From Flavobacteriaceae bacterium (GTDB lineage: Bacteria; Bacteroidota; Bacteroidia; Flavobacteriales; Flavobacteriaceae), in assembly GCA_009886625.1 (NCBI GenBank), contig QXZA01000024.1:1-64000 (forward strand): a stretch of DNA of 64,000 nucleotides. The letters are read 5' to 3'. This document shows positions 16,203-25,758 of the stretch, in pieces. Each line of letters starts with the position of its first letter. Within the stretch, counting starts at the first letter, position 1. A program made the position numbers and the translations under genes. Below the pieces are notes generated by a model, which was given only the letters and a program-made list of their open reading frames with translations, ran no database searches and was not told where the DNA came from.

Positions 16203-17048
16203 TTAATCTTTTTTTTCTTCCTTGTCTTTGGCTTCTACAGGTGCTTCATGAACAGCTTCAGCTTTAGGAACACTTTCTACAGCAGCATCGGAAGCTTCAG
16301 TTTTTTTGGCAGCAGCTTCCATATCTTTTGCATCACTTGCAGCAGTTCCTTCTTTTTCGCTTTTACGCTCTTGAAGACCCTCAGCAAGAGCTCCAGTTAC
16401 AAGACCTAAAATTTTGTCAATTGATTTGGAAGCATCATCGTTTGATGGTATAACAAAATCAACATCACGTGGATCAGAATTGGTATCTACCATTGCAAAA
16501 ATTGGAATTTTCAATTTTTGAGCTTCTTTAACAGCAATGTGCTCACGTGTAGTATCGACAATAAATAATGCACCTGGAAGACGTGTCATATCCGTGATTG
16601 ACCCTAGGTTTTTTTCTAATTTAGCACGAAGACGACTTACTTGTAATCGTTCTTTTTTAGAAAGGGTTTCAAAGGTTCCATCTTTCTTCATACGATCGAT
16701 AGCTCCCATTTTCTTTACAGCTTTACGAATAGTTACAAAGTTTGTAAGCATTCCTCCGGGCCAACGCTCTGTGATGTATGGCATGTTCACTGCTTTTGCT
16801 TTTTCAGCAACGATATCTTTCGCTTGTTTTTTAGTTGCAACGAAAAGAATTTTTCTTCCTGAGGCTGCAATCTTTTTTAAGGCTTCATTAGTTTCTTCAA
16901 TCTTTGCAGCAGTTTTGTAAAGATTAATGATATGAATACCATTTCGCTCCATATAGATATAAGGAGCCATGTTTGGATTCCATTTACGAGTTAAGTGACC
17001 GAAATGGACACCTGCGTTTAACAGGTCATTTACTTCTGGTTTTGCCAT
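16203..17048 (-). CDS. rpsB: Small-subunit ribosomal protein S2
   Basis: The protein begins MAKPEVNDLLNAGVHFGHLT, followed by the RKWNPNMAPYIY motif, which identify S2. The core ends near residue 230. A charged, Ala- and Glu-rich tail of about 50 residues (KKTEASDAAVESVPKAEAVH onward) follows, giving 281 residues against 241 in E. coli. The tail looks disordered and has no domain I recognise. The gene lies upstream of tsf. The 149-base gap before it (17049-17197) holds a CCGCC-TT-GGCGG hairpin but no recognisable leader motif. Confidence 0.97.
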   Translation of the reverse strand: MAKPEVNDLLNAGVHFGHLTRKWNPNMAPYIYMERNGIHIINLYKTAAKIEETNEALKKIAASGRKILFVATKKQAKDIVAEKAKAVNMPYITERWPGGMLTNFVTIRKAVKKMGAIDRMKKDGTFETLSKKERLQVSRLRAKLEKNLGSITDMTRLPGALFIVDTTREHIAVKEAQKLKIPIFAMVDTNSDPRDVDFVIPSNDDASKSIDKILGLVTGALAEGLQERKSEKEGTAASDAKDMEAAAKKTEASDAAVESVPKAEAVHEAPVEAKDKEEKKD

Positions 17049-17197
17049 TGTGTTTTAGTTTACGTTCCTTTTGTATAGCAACAAGATCTTATTCTTGTTT
17101 AGATGCTAAACTAACATCCGCCTTGGCGGTTTAAGCAACTGGTTTATTATTAATAAATGAATGAACTTTGTTTTGCACGAGGCAAAACGAATACCAA

Positions 17198-17584
17198 TTA
17201 ACGTTTTGAGAATTGGAATTTTTTTCTTGCTTTCTTTTGACCAAACTTTTTACGTTCAACCATACGTGGATCACGCGTCAATAAACCTTCAGGTTTTAAT
17301 TCTGTACGGTGCTCTTCGTTGATTTGACAAAGCGCTCTTGAAATTGCAAGACGTACCGCTTCTGCCTGACCATTAGATCCTCCACCTTTAACCGTTACTT
17401 TTAAATCGTAGTTCCCTTCTGTATTGGTTAATAAAAAAGGCTGCTGGATTTTGTATTGTAAGGTGGGAGTGGGAAAATACGTTGTATAATCTTTTTGGTT
17501 AACCGTGATTGAACCTTTTCCTTTACTCACAAAAATACGAGCAATTGAGGTTTTACGACGGCCAATAGTATGAACAGTATCCAT
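17198..17584 (-). CDS. rpsI: Small-subunit ribosomal protein S9
   Basis: A 128-residue protein beginning MDTVHTIGRRKTSIARIFV and ending KKARKKFQFSKR, the tail that reaches the P-site tRNA. GGGSNGQAEAVRLAISRAL is the conserved core motif. Its ATG overlaps the rplM stop codon by one base (TAATG), so rplM-rpsI are translationally coupled, as in most bacteria. No clear intrinsic terminator follows, so transcription may run on into rpsB-tsf. Confidence 0.97.
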   Translation of the reverse strand: MDTVHTIGRRKTSIARIFVSKGKGSITVNQKDYTTYFPTPTLQYKIQQPFLLTNTEGNYDLKVTVKGGGSNGQAEAVRLAISRALCQINEEHRTELKPEGLLTRDPRMVERKKFGQKKARKKFQFSKR

Positions 17585-18039
17585 TATAAAAAGTCGTTTA
17601 TGTTAATGGTTTTTGGATTTTGTGCTTCTTGTTGGTGCTCTGCACCATTGTAAACACGTAAGTTTCTGAATAGATCAGCACCTAATTTGTTTTTAGGAAG
17701 CATTCCACGTACTGCATTTTCTACAAGACGAGTATCTTTTTTGTTATGCAATTGTGTTGCAGTGAGAATACGCTGTCCACCAGGAAATCCTGTATGACGA
17801 ATGTATTCCTTTTGTTCCCATTTGTTTCCACTCAAGGTTACATGAGCTGCATTAATGACAACAACGTTATCGCCACAGTCCACATGAGGAGTATAATTGG
17901 TTTTGTATTTACCACGTAAAAAATTAGCGATAATTGCCGAAACTCTTCCTAAAGGAAGATCTTTTACATCTACTACAACCCATTCTTTGTTGACAGTGTT
18001 GGCGTTGGCAGAAATTGTTTTATAACTTAATGTATTCAC
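17584..18039 (-). CDS. rplM: Large-subunit ribosomal protein L13
   Basis: The 151-residue protein contains WVVVDVKDLPLGRVSAIIA, LRGKYKTNYTPHVDCGDNVV, and GMLPKNKLGADLFRNLRVY with a nearby HQ-rich ending, all L13 signatures. It assembles early on 23S rRNA. It is the first gene of the rplM-rpsI unit and probably of the whole unit through tsf. The 119 bases upstream carry its promoter element and otherwise nothing I recognise. Confidence 0.97.
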   Translation of the reverse strand: MNTLSYKTISANANTVNKEWVVVDVKDLPLGRVSAIIANFLRGKYKTNYTPHVDCGDNVVVINAAHVTLSGNKWEQKEYIRHTGFPGGQRILTATQLHNKKDTRLVENAVRGMLPKNKLGADLFRNLRVYNGAEHQQEAQNPKTININDFL

Positions 18040-18080
18040 AATAAATAATTTTATCCGTCGAAAATTGTTTCAACGGGCTG

Positions 18081-18088
18081 CAAATGTA
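18081..18088 (-). promoter_or_regulatory. -7 promoter element of rplM
   Basis: On the minus strand this reads TACATTTG, an exact TAnnTTTG match, 42 bases upstream of the rplM start. No good -33 element is visible. Confidence 0.6.
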
Positions 18089-18158
18089 CAATTATAAATT
18101 ACTTTGGAAAAATTTTTTATTCTAATTTTTGATAGTATATGAAGCAACGATTATTTTC

Positions 18159-20981
18159 CTAGTGTGCTTCTAACCAATTGTTTCCAATTCCGATATCGAC
18201 AATCAAAGGAACATTTATCTCAAATGCATTTTCCATTTCGTTTTTCACCATCTCTTTGAGAGGTTCTATTTCATCCTTGGGGACGTCAAAAACCAGTTCA
18301 TCATGGACTTGAAGCAGCATTTTGGATTTCCAGCTTTCAGTGTGTAAACGTTTTTGAATAGCGATCATAGCCAATTTAATAATATCTGCTGCGCTTCCCT
18401 GAATAGGTGCGTTAACGGCATTACGTTCAGCAGCTCCTCGAACAATCGCATTTTGAGAATTTATATCTTTTAAATACCGCCTTCTTCCAAGAACTGTAGA
18501 AACATAACCATTTTCCCTGGCAAAATCAACTTGATCTTGCATATAAGCTCTCAATTTAGGATAGGTTATATAATACGTTTCAATTAGCTCTTTTGCTTCA
18601 GAACGGTTCAGATTGGTTTGCTGACTCAAACCAAAAGCTGAAACACCATAAACAATTCCAAAATTCACAGTTTTAGCATTACTCCGTTGTTCTCTTGTAA
18701 CTTCTTCTAAAGCGACGTTAAACACTTTTGCAGCAGTAGCTTGGTGAATGTCTTCATTATTTTGAAATGCAGAAAGCATCCCTTCGTCTTTACTTAGTGC
18801 GGCGATGATTCGTAATTCTATTTGGGAATAATCCGCTGCCATCAAGACATGATTTTCATCTCTAGGAATAAAGGCTTTTCGCACTTGTTGCCCACGTTCT
18901 GTTCTGATAGGGATATTTTGCAAATTAGGATTATTACTACTCAAGCGCCCAGTAGCTGCTACGGCTTGATTATATACGGTGTGTACCCTAGCAGTTTTAG
19001 GATTAATCTCGTTTGGGAGGGCCTCCACATAGGTGTTCTGTAGTTTTTGAAGCGAGCGCCAATCCATAATTTCTGCTATGATTGGATGGTCTTTGGCTAA
19101 ATACGATAACACATCTTCTGCGGTTGAGTACTGTCCTGTTTTTGTTTTCTTGGGTTTCTCTACCAATTTCAGTTTCTCAAATAAGATGAGACCTAATTGT
19201 TTTGGAGAGGCCAAATTGAAGGTTTCACCAGCAATTTCAAAAATAGTTGTTTCAAGTTTTTTAATATCCTCTGCTAAACTAACCGATAGGGTTTTTAAAA
19301 AAGGAACATCCAAATTGATTCCCTCACATTCCATACTAGTCAAAACAGAAACAAGAGGCAGTTCAACTTTTTGATATAATTCTAATGTTTTAGCAGTGGT
19401 CATCTCTTCTTGAAAATGTTCTTTCAGTTGAAGGGTAATGTCTGCATCTTCCACAGCATATTCAGTCTGTTGTTCGATAGGAACCTCTCTCATTGTCCCT
19501 TGATTCTTCCCTTTTTTTCCAATGAGTTCAGTGATGGATTGTGGCGAATAATTCAAATAGGTTTCGGCCAAAATATCCATATTATGACGCATATCGGGAT
19601 TGATCAAATAATGCGCAATCATCGTATCAAATATAGGAGCATTGACCTGGATATCATAATTACGAAGAACTTTGAGGTCATATTTCAAATTATGACCTAT
19701 TTTTTCAATCTCAGGGTGTTCAAAAAAGGCTTTAAAAGGAGTTAAAATCTCAAGTACATTATCTTTATTTTCAGGGAGTACTAAATAATAGCCCTTTCCT
19801 TTGATCCAAGAAAATGCAATTCCTACTAATTCGGCTTCTAAAGCATTTAATGAAGTGGTTTCTGTATCAAAGCAGACGCTTTTTTGCTGTAATAATTCTT
19901 TTAAAAGTTGTGTGGCTGCCAATTTAGAATTGACATGTTGATAAAAGTGATCTTTTGTTTTTAAACTTTTTCGTTTGTCAACACTACTTTCTGTCACGGT
20001 TCCACTCCCTGGAGCGGAAAACAGATCAAATTGTTGTCCTTCTGCTGAAGGTTTGGCGGGTAGTTTTCCTTTAGGGGTTTCTTCAACAGCTCCTGGAGGA
20101 CTAAAAATCTTTTTGAAATTTTCAGCCATTCTACGGAATTCCAATTCATCAAAAAGATTACTTACCGTTTCCTCATCGGGACTTGTTAACGCATAGGCTT
20201 CTGCTTCAAATGTGACAGGAACGTCTAGTAATATGGTAGCTAATTCTTTTGATAAAAGACCTAATTCTTTGTTAGCCTCAATTTTTTCTTTGAGTTTTCC
20301 TTTGATTTCATGGGTATTTTCTAAAAGCGCCTCCATACTGCCGTATTCTTTCAAAAACTTTTTTGCAGTTTTATCTCCTACTCCTGGTAAGCCTGGAATA
20401 TTGTCTACGGCATCTCCCATCATTCCTAAATAATCAATGACTTGTTCTGGACGTTCAATTTCAAACTTTTCTTGAACCTCTGGTATTCCCCAAATTTCGA
20501 TTCCATTTCCCATTCTTGCAGGGCGATACATAAAGATATTTTCTGAAACCAATTGTGCAAAATCCTTATCAGGAGTAACCATAAAAACTTGAAAATCTTC
20601 TTTTTCAGCTTGTTTGGCTAGTGTTCCAATAATATCATCAGCTTCAAATCCTGCTTTCTCAATTACGGGAATATGCATGGCCTTTAAAATCTGTTGGATA
20701 TAGGGTACCGCTATACGAATGGCTTCTGGAGTTTCGTCTCTGTTGGCCTTATAATCCGTAAAGAGCTCTGTTCGACTTACAGACCCTCCTTTATCAAAAC
20801 ATACGGCAAGATGGTCGGGTTTTTCTCTTTTGATTACATCCAATAAGGAATTGGTAAATCCCATAATGGCAGAGGTATCCATTCCTTTGGAGTTGATCCT
20901 TGGGTTTTTGATGAATGCATAATAACCTCTAAAGATAAGGGCGAAGGCATCTAACAAGAAAAGGCGTTTTTGATTACTCAT
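18159..20981 (-). CDS. polA: DNA polymerase I
   Basis: A 940-residue enzyme for Okazaki-fragment processing and repair, with all three domains. The 5' nuclease (about 1-300) has LLDAFALIFRGYYAF and DAVDNIPGLPGVGDKTA. The 3'-5' exonuclease (about 345-530) keeps its acidic residues: FDTETTSL, NLKYDLKVL and YAVEDADIT. The polymerase has motif A ADYSQIELRIIAALS, the O helix RSNAKTVNFGIVYG and motif C LLQVHDELVFDVP. Proofreading is therefore probably active, unlike in some Gram-positive Pol I. It reads on the minus strand downstream of dxs, separated by a weak hairpin. Confidence 0.97.
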   Translation of the reverse strand: MSNQKRLFLLDAFALIFRGYYAFIKNPRINSKGMDTSAIMGFTNSLLDVIKREKPDHLAVCFDKGGSVSRTELFTDYKANRDETPEAIRIAVPYIQQILKAMHIPVIEKAGFEADDIIGTLAKQAEKEDFQVFMVTPDKDFAQLVSENIFMYRPARMGNGIEIWGIPEVQEKFEIERPEQVIDYLGMMGDAVDNIPGLPGVGDKTAKKFLKEYGSMEALLENTHEIKGKLKEKIEANKELGLLSKELATILLDVPVTFEAEAYALTSPDEETVSNLFDELEFRRMAENFKKIFSPPGAVEETPKGKLPAKPSAEGQQFDLFSAPGSGTVTESSVDKRKSLKTKDHFYQHVNSKLAATQLLKELLQQKSVCFDTETTSLNALEAELVGIAFSWIKGKGYYLVLPENKDNVLEILTPFKAFFEHPEIEKIGHNLKYDLKVLRNYDIQVNAPIFDTMIAHYLINPDMRHNMDILAETYLNYSPQSITELIGKKGKNQGTMREVPIEQQTEYAVEDADITLQLKEHFQEEMTTAKTLELYQKVELPLVSVLTSMECEGINLDVPFLKTLSVSLAEDIKKLETTIFEIAGETFNLASPKQLGLILFEKLKLVEKPKKTKTGQYSTAEDVLSYLAKDHPIIAEIMDWRSLQKLQNTYVEALPNEINPKTARVHTVYNQAVAATGRLSSNNPNLQNIPIRTERGQQVRKAFIPRDENHVLMAADYSQIELRIIAALSKDEGMLSAFQNNEDIHQATAAKVFNVALEEVTREQRSNAKTVNFGIVYGVSAFGLSQQTNLNRSEAKELIETYYITYPKLRAYMQDQVDFARENGYVSTVLGRRRYLKDINSQNAIVRGAAERNAVNAPIQGSAADIIKLAMIAIQKRLHTESWKSKMLLQVHDELVFDVPKDEIEPLKEMVKNEMENAFEINVPLIVDIGIGNNWLEAH

Positions 20982-20989
20982 AGGTTAAA

Positions 20990-21014
20990 TATATAAAACC
21001 CTTCGACAGGGTTT
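20990..21014 (-). terminator. Weak terminator-like hairpin after dxs
   Basis: AAACCCT at 20996-21002 pairs with AGGGTTT at 21008-21014. On the minus strand TATATATTT follows rather than a clean T run. It lies between the dxs stop and the polA start, and may be leaky. Confidence 0.45.
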
Positions 21015-21018
21015 GATA

Positions 21019-22794
21019 TCATTGTATTTTATTTAATAACAGACTAATTTTCTTTGAGATTCCCTCAGGGTTCCACCCTAATTTTTTATGTAAAAACAGT
21101 GTGTTTCCGTGTGAAATAAATTGGTCTGGGATTCCTTGTAACTGAATGGGAAGGTGATATCCTTGTTGAGCTGTAAATTCAAGAATTGCACTTCCTGCAC
21201 CTCCACTACTACTTCCTTCTTCAAAAACCATAATTGCTTTAAAGGTTTTGCAAATAGTGTGAAGTAATTCTTCGTCAAGGGGTTTTACAAAGCACATGTC
21301 ATAATGGGCAATAGCATTTGAATCCTCTATATTTTTTAAGGTTTCACTTACTACCTTGGCTAAGGTGCCAAAGGATAGTACTGCAAGTTTAGTCCCTTCT
21401 TTCAGCAATTGCCCTTTTCCCCAATTAATTTTTTCAAATTGGGTAGTAAGTTTGGTTTGTTCACTAAACCCTCTAGGATATCGAATGGCAAGGGGGTGTT
21501 TTATTCCAAGTTGTGCTGTATATAAAAGATTTTGAAGCGTTTGTGCATCTCTGGGAGTGGCAATTTCTAAATTAGGAATACAGCGTAAAAAGGCAATGTC
21601 AAAAACACCATGGTGAGTAGGACCGTCATGTCCAACAATTCCAGCACGATCTATACAAAAAACAACGCCTAAATTTTGTAAAGCCACATCATGAATAACT
21701 TGATCGTAGGCGCGTTGTAAAAAGGTAGAATAGATCACACAAAAGGGGAGCATTCCCTCGGCAGCCATTCCTGCAGCAAGGGTTACTGCATGTTGCTCAG
21801 CAATCCCCACATCAATACATCTTGAGGGGAGGGCATCCATCATTTTTACTAGACCACTCCCTGTTGGCATCGCAGGGGTAAGGGCTATGATTTTTTCATT
21901 TGTTTTTGCTAAGTGGAGTAGTGTTTGACCAAAGACATCTTGAAATTTTAATTTTTGATGTGCTTGCGGAATGCTTAGTTTTCCTGTAAGTGGTTCAAAT
22001 TTTCCAGGCGCATGGTAGGTTACTTGCTCATTTTCAGCAATAGGAAGGCCTTTTCCTTTTGTGGTCACTAAATGAATAATTCTTGGACCTTGTATTTTCT
22101 TTTGTTGGTCAAAAAGTTGCAGTAATTCTTTCATATTATGCCCGTCTATTGGCCCAGAATACTCCAGATTAAGAGATTTAAAAAAGTTTGGGGTATCAGG
22201 CTGTTCTTTTTTTACGGTTTCAAAATAGTGTTTTAATGCACCCACACTCGGGTCTATTCCCATAGTATTGTCATTCAAAATAACCAATACATTGGCTTGA
22301 GTAGTTCCTAAATGATTAAGGGCCTCAAAAGCCATCCCGTTTGCAATGGAAGCATCTCCAACTACTGCAATATGTTGTTTGTTTTTGCCTTTTAGGGTTG
22401 AACTCAACGCCATCCCTAAAGCAGCAGAAATAGCCGTTCCTGCATGACCTGTACCGAAAGCGTCATAGAGGCTTTCTTCTCTTTTTGGAAACCCGCTGAT
22501 TCCTCCCTCTTGGCGAAGGTGATCAAAGGCAACTTTTCTTCCAGTCAACATTTTGTGGCCATAGGCTTGATGCCCCACATCCCAAATCAAAACATCATTA
22601 GGAGTATCAAAACAATAGTGTAGTGCTACGGTCAATTCAACTGTCCCAAGACTAGAGCCTAAGTGTCCTTCTCCTTTTGCCAAGGCATGGATAATTTCTT
22701 TTCGTAAAGCAGTTGCAAAATTGGGGAGTTCTTTTTTGGAAAGTCTCCTCAATTCTTCGGGGTTTTGTATAGAAGTAAAACTATTTTCTGACAT
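21019..22794 (-). CDS. dxs: 1-deoxy-D-xylulose-5-phosphate synthase
   Basis: This thiamine-diphosphate enzyme condenses pyruvate with glyceraldehyde 3-phosphate, starting the MEP isoprenoid pathway; its product also feeds pyridoxal and thiazole synthesis. Visible motifs are GHLGSSLGTVELTVALHYCF, GDASIANGMAFEALNHLG with a later NDN (the GDG-like cofactor site), and DRAGIVGHDGPTHHG in the transketolase-type pyrimidine domain. I chose the ATG at 22794 (MSENSFTS; 591 residues), somewhat shorter than the 620-residue E. coli enzyme. Isoprenoid output links it to the polyprenyl synthase and lycopene cyclase at 32-34 kb. Confidence 0.95.
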   Translation of the reverse strand: MSENSFTSIQNPEELRRLSKKELPNFATALRKEIIHALAKGEGHLGSSLGTVELTVALHYCFDTPNDVLIWDVGHQAYGHKMLTGRKVAFDHLRQEGGISGFPKREESLYDAFGTGHAGTAISAALGMALSSTLKGKNKQHIAVVGDASIANGMAFEALNHLGTTQANVLVILNDNTMGIDPSVGALKHYFETVKKEQPDTPNFFKSLNLEYSGPIDGHNMKELLQLFDQQKKIQGPRIIHLVTTKGKGLPIAENEQVTYHAPGKFEPLTGKLSIPQAHQKLKFQDVFGQTLLHLAKTNEKIIALTPAMPTGSGLVKMMDALPSRCIDVGIAEQHAVTLAAGMAAEGMLPFCVIYSTFLQRAYDQVIHDVALQNLGVVFCIDRAGIVGHDGPTHHGVFDIAFLRCIPNLEIATPRDAQTLQNLLYTAQLGIKHPLAIRYPRGFSEQTKLTTQFEKINWGKGQLLKEGTKLAVLSFGTLAKVVSETLKNIEDSNAIAHYDMCFVKPLDEELLHTICKTFKAIMVFEEGSSSGGAGSAILEFTAQQGYHLPIQLQGIPDQFISHGNTLFLHKKLGWNPEGISKKISLLLNKIQ

Positions 22795-22815
22795 CTTGTA
22801 AAGGTAAGGCAAAAG

Positions 22816-22823
22816 CAAATTTA
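22816..22823 (-). promoter_or_regulatory. -7 promoter element of dxs
   Basis: On the minus strand the bases read TAAATTTG, matching TAnnTTTG, 22 bases before the dxs ATG. The -33 region is not obvious. Confidence 0.45.
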
Positions 22824-22854
22824 TCACATGCCTTCGGAATTTGTATTTTTGAAC

Positions 22855-23292
22855 ATGGAATTAGACGATCAGTTTTTTATGAAACAAGCCTTGATAGAGG
22901 CTGAAAAAGCCGCATTAGCGGAAGAAGTCCCTGTGGGTGCTGTTGTGGTTGTGGGGCAAAGAATAATAGCGCGTGCACATAATTTAACCGAGCGCCTTCA
23001 CGATGTTACAGCACATGCTGAAATGCAAGCCATTACCGCAGCCGCTAATCATTTAAATGGAAAATACTTGATAGATTGTACACTTTATGTGACTTTGGAG
23101 CCCTGTGTAATGTGTGCAGGTGCCTTAACATGGAGCCAATTAGACCGTGTGGTTTATGGAGCGACCGATTCCAAAAGAGGCTTTCAGCAAGCTGCCTTAA
23201 CTCTTCATCCCAAAACTAAGGTAAATGGGGGACTCATGGCCGAGGAAGCTAAAGCATTATTGGATACTTTTTTTGCTAAAAAGAGGAAATAA
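22855..23292 (+). CDS. tadA: tRNA-specific adenosine deaminase
   Basis: TadA converts A34 to inosine in the anticodon of tRNA-Arg(ACG). The 145-residue protein has the zinc site THAEMQAI-like VTAHAEMQAI and PCVMCAGAL (His, then two Cys) with the proton-shuttling Glu in HAE. EVPVGAVVVV at the N-terminus is the usual start of the deaminase fold. I use the ATG at 22855, which gives the family-like MELDDQFFMKQAL. An upstream in-frame ATG at 22828 adds nine residues. The gene is divergent from dxs with a 60-base gap. Confidence 0.93.
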   Translation: MELDDQFFMKQALIEAEKAALAEEVPVGAVVVVGQRIIARAHNLTERLHDVTAHAEMQAITAAANHLNGKYLIDCTLYVTLEPCVMCAGALTWSQLDRVVYGATDSKRGFQQAALTLHPKTKVNGGLMAEEAKALLDTFFAKKRK

Positions 23293-23319
23293 AAAAAGCG
23301 TTTCATCTCTGAAACGCTT
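23291..23319 (-). terminator. Intrinsic terminator of the cold-shock gene
   Basis: AAGCGTTTCA at 23296-23305 pairs with TGAAACGCTT at 23310-23319 around a 4-base loop. On the minus strand a T run follows (23297-23291), ending the csp transcript; tadA ends at the same place on the other strand. Confidence 0.9.
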
Positions 23320-23342
23320 AAGTCTTAGTAATAATATATAAA

Positions 23343-23534
23343 TTATAATACGGTGATGCTGGAAGCTTGCTTCCCTTTTTTACCATCTTCTTCTACATAC
23401 TCTACTTTTGCTCCTTCTCTAAGGGTCACGCCGTTTAGGGCTGAAATGTGAACGAATACGTCTTCTCCAGACTCATCGTTTGTGATGAAACCAAATCCTT
23501 TAGCTTCATTGAAAAATTTAACTGTACCAGTCAT
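23343..23534 (-). CDS. Cold-shock domain protein
   Basis: A 63-residue single cold-shock domain. MTGTVKFFNEAKGFGFI contains the RNP1 motif KGFGFI, and EDVFVHISAL contains RNP2. Such proteins bind single-stranded RNA or DNA and act as RNA chaperones. It has its own promoter 24 bases upstream and its own terminator. The leader appears short, so the long cold-responsive leader of E. coli cspA is absent. Confidence 0.95.
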   Translation of the reverse strand: MTGTVKFFNEAKGFGFITNDESGEDVFVHISALNGVTLREGAKVEYVEEDGKKGKQASSITVL

Positions 23535-23557
23535 TGTTTATTTTATTAATTATGCTG

Positions 23558-23585
23558 CAAAGGTACGCTTAAAATCTATTCCAAA
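23558..23585 (-). promoter_or_regulatory. Promoter of the cold-shock gene
   Basis: On the minus strand TACCTTTG (23565-23558) matches TAnnTTTG, with TTTG (23585-23582) 16 bases further upstream, a slightly short spacing. Confidence 0.65.
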
Positions 23586-23694
23586 TTACTTTTTAACATT
23601 TTTTATTTACCAAAGGGTTTGATTATCAATATTTTTCGTTTTTTGTATTGAAATTATTTATTGATTTTTGTAATGATGAAGAATAAGATAAACT

Positions 23695-23925
23695 CTATTT
23701 TTCTCTCATTTTTTTTATATTTTCCTCACTCATGGTGTAATCTTGAAGACGTTTTCCTTTCCAATGGTGGTATAAAAAAAGCGGTAAATAAATAAAAGCT
23801 CCTGCCAAAACAGTTAATCCGATAATGCGTTCTCCTTGGCTGTAGTCAATTTTATTTTTGAAATACATTCCAGTGGCTAAAGCTCCTAATAGTATAAAAA
23901 ACAAAATCCGTAAGAGAAGTTTCAT
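23695..23925 (-). CDS. Small two-helix membrane protein, function unknown
   Basis: A 76-residue protein that I cannot name. It has two hydrophobic segments (about residues 4-22 and 36-53) with a short loop (KNKIDYSQGER) between them and a charged C-terminal tail ending KKMREK. It begins 15 bases after aspS on the same strand and is probably co-transcribed. Its role is unknown. Confidence 0.65.
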   Translation of the reverse strand: MKLLLRILFFILLGALATGMYFKNKIDYSQGERIIGLTVLAGAFIYLPLFLYHHWKGKRLQDYTMSEENIKKMREK

Positions 23926-23940
23926 GATTTCTATGCGTCC

Positions 23941-25695
23941 TTAATGAGTAACAGTAGATTTTAAGGATAATTCTTCCAATTGAGTTGGATCTATTGCTGC
24001 AGGGGCATCAATCATAATATCGCGGCCGCTATTGTTTTTGGGGAATGCAATAAAATCTCTAATGGTTTCTTCCCCTCCCAAAATGGCAACTAAGCGATCA
24101 AGACCAAAGGCTATTCCACCATGTGGGGGTGCTCCAAATTGGAAAGCATCCATCAAAAAGCCAAATTGAGCTTGAGCTTCTTCTTTAGAAAAACCTAATA
24201 AATCAAACATTTGAGATTGAAGGGCTTGGTCGTGAATTCGAATTGATCCTCCTCCAATTTCATTTCCATTTAAAACCAAATCATAGGCATTAGCTTTTAC
24301 GGCTCCTGGATTAGTTTTCAATAATTCTAACTGCTCAGGTTTTGGAGAAGTAAAGAGGTGGTGCATGGCATGGTAGTGCTTGCTTTCTTCGTCCCATTCC
24401 AATAAAGGAAAATCGGTTACCCAAAGTGGGGCAAATTCTTCTGGTTTTCTCAACCCGAGGCGTTCTCCTAATTCCATTCGGAGCGCACTCAATTGTGTTC
24501 TTGTGGTACGGGTATCTCCCGAAAGGACTAAAATTAAGTCCCCTGACTTGGCATTACAACGCTCTGCCCACTGTGCTAAATCATCACCGTTAAAAAACTT
24601 ATCTACGGAAGATTTATAGCTTCCATCGGCATTACATTTTACCCAAATTAATCCTTTAGCTCCAATCTGAGGACGTTTTACCCAATCAATCAAGCCATCA
24701 ATTTCTTTTCTTGTCATTTCAGCCGCTTGCGGAACCGAGATTCCCACTACTAATTCTTGGCTGTCAAAAACACCGAAACCTTTGCCCTGTGCAAGGTCAT
24801 TAAGTTCACAAAAGGTCATTCCAAAACGGATATCGGGTTTATCATTTCCATAGGTTTTCATCGCTTCTTCATAAGATAGCCTTGGAAAGGGTTTGGGTTC
24901 AATTCCCTTAATACTTTTTAATAAATGTTGTGTTAAGCCTTCAAATTGAGTTAAGATATCTTCTTGCTCAACAAAGGTCATTTCACAATCAATTTGAGTG
25001 AATTCGGGTTGTCTATCCGCTCTTAAATCTTCATCTCGAAAACATTTAACAATCTGGAAATACTTATCCATTCCTCCAACCATCAATAATTGTTTGAAGG
25101 TTTGGGGGGATTGAGGTAAGGCATAAAACTGGCCTTCATTCATACGAGAAGGAACAACAAAATCACGTGCTCCTTCTGGAGTAGATTTTATTAAACAAGG
25201 AGTTTCAACGTCAATAAAGCCTGCTTCTGTCAAGTAATTTCGAACGGCCATAGACACTTGAGAACGAAACATTAATTTTTCTTTTACAGCGCTTCTTCGA
25301 ATGTCTAAATAGCGATATTGCATCCGCAATTCTTCTCCACCATCTGTTTTGTCCTCAATGGTAAAAGGGGGTGTTTTTGAAGCGTTCAATACCCTTAGGT
25401 TATCTACTAGAACTTCAATATCACCTGTACTCATATTGCCGTTTTTGGATTCTCTTTCGATGACAGTTCCTTGAATTTGAATCACGAATTCTCTCCCCAA
25501 GCCTTGTGCTTTTTCAAAAACTACTTTGGGTGTTCGTTCTTCGTCAAAAATTAATTGTGTAATTCCATAACGATCCCTTAGATCTGTCCAAATAATAAAT
25601 CCTTTGTTTCTGTTTTTTTGAACCCAGCCCGATAGTGTTACGGATTGATTTAAATGTTCCAGGGAGAGCTCTCCACAATGATGCGTTCTATACAT
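23941..25695 (-). CDS. aspS: Aspartyl-tRNA synthetase
   Basis: A 584-residue class II synthetase. The N-terminal OB-fold has [23 protein letters not shown], which binds the anticodon. Motif 2 ([20 protein letters not shown]) and motif 3 ([13 protein letters not shown]) of the catalytic core are present, with the bacterial GAD insert between them. FPLLEWDEE is also typical. Whether it is discriminating or also charges tRNA-Asn cannot be told; no gatCAB gene is in the window. The RND operon terminator lies just upstream. Confidence 0.97.
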   Translation of the reverse strand: MYRTHHCGELSLEHLNQSVTLSGWVQKNRNKGFIIWTDLRDRYGITQLIFDEERTPKVVFEKAQGLGREFVIQIQGTVIERESKNGNMSTGDIEVLVDNLRVLNASKTPPFTIEDKTDGGEELRMQYRYLDIRRSAVKEKLMFRSQVSMAVRNYLTEAGFIDVETPCLIKSTPEGARDFVVPSRMNEGQFYALPQSPQTFKQLLMVGGMDKYFQIVKCFRDEDLRADRQPEFTQIDCEMTFVEQEDILTQFEGLTQHLLKSIKGIEPKPFPRLSYEEAMKTYGNDKPDIRFGMTFCELNDLAQGKGFGVFDSQELVVGISVPQAAEMTRKEIDGLIDWVKRPQIGAKGLIWVKCNADGSYKSSVDKFFNGDDLAQWAERCNAKSGDLILVLSGDTRTTRTQLSALRMELGERLGLRKPEEFAPLWVTDFPLLEWDEESKHYHAMHHLFTSPKPEQLELLKTNPGAVKANAYDLVLNGNEIGGGSIRIHDQALQSQMFDLLGFSKEEAQAQFGFLMDAFQFGAPPHGGIAFGLDRLVAILGGEETIRDFIAFPKNNSGRDIMIDAPAAIDPTQLEELSLKSTVTH

Positions 25696-25713
25696 GGTTT
25701 CTTAATGTGCTGT

Positions 25714-25750
25714 AAAAATAAAAATTCCTGAGGTTCAAGCCTCAGGAATT
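25714..25750 (-). terminator. Intrinsic terminator of the efflux operon
   Basis: AATTCCTGAGG at 25723-25733 pairs with CCTCAGGAATT at 25740-25750. On the minus strand TTTTTATTTTT follows, so this terminates the TetR-TolC-MFP-RND transcript before aspS. Confidence 0.9.
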
Positions 25751-25758
25751 TGATTTCT

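Noticed and set aside
17118-17129. CCGCC-TT-GGCGG hairpin as a terminator between rpsI and rpsB
   Set aside because: No T run follows on the minus strand, and the loop is only two bases. It may be part of the S2 leader, but I cannot support that.
18159-22794. Horizontal transfer of polA or dxs
   Set aside because: Base composition and codon use read as uniform with the neighbours and no mobile gene is near.
22844-22851. TATTTTTG as a tadA promoter
   Set aside because: The element ends 3 bases before the chosen start codon, which would put transcription start inside the gene. Its -33 region is also poor. It may be chance in an AT-rich genome.
24380-24619. Small plus-strand frames inside aspS and the RND permease gene
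   Set aside because: They are frames opposite long, highly conserved genes, lack recognisable motifs and have Ser/Pro-rich composition typical of shadows.
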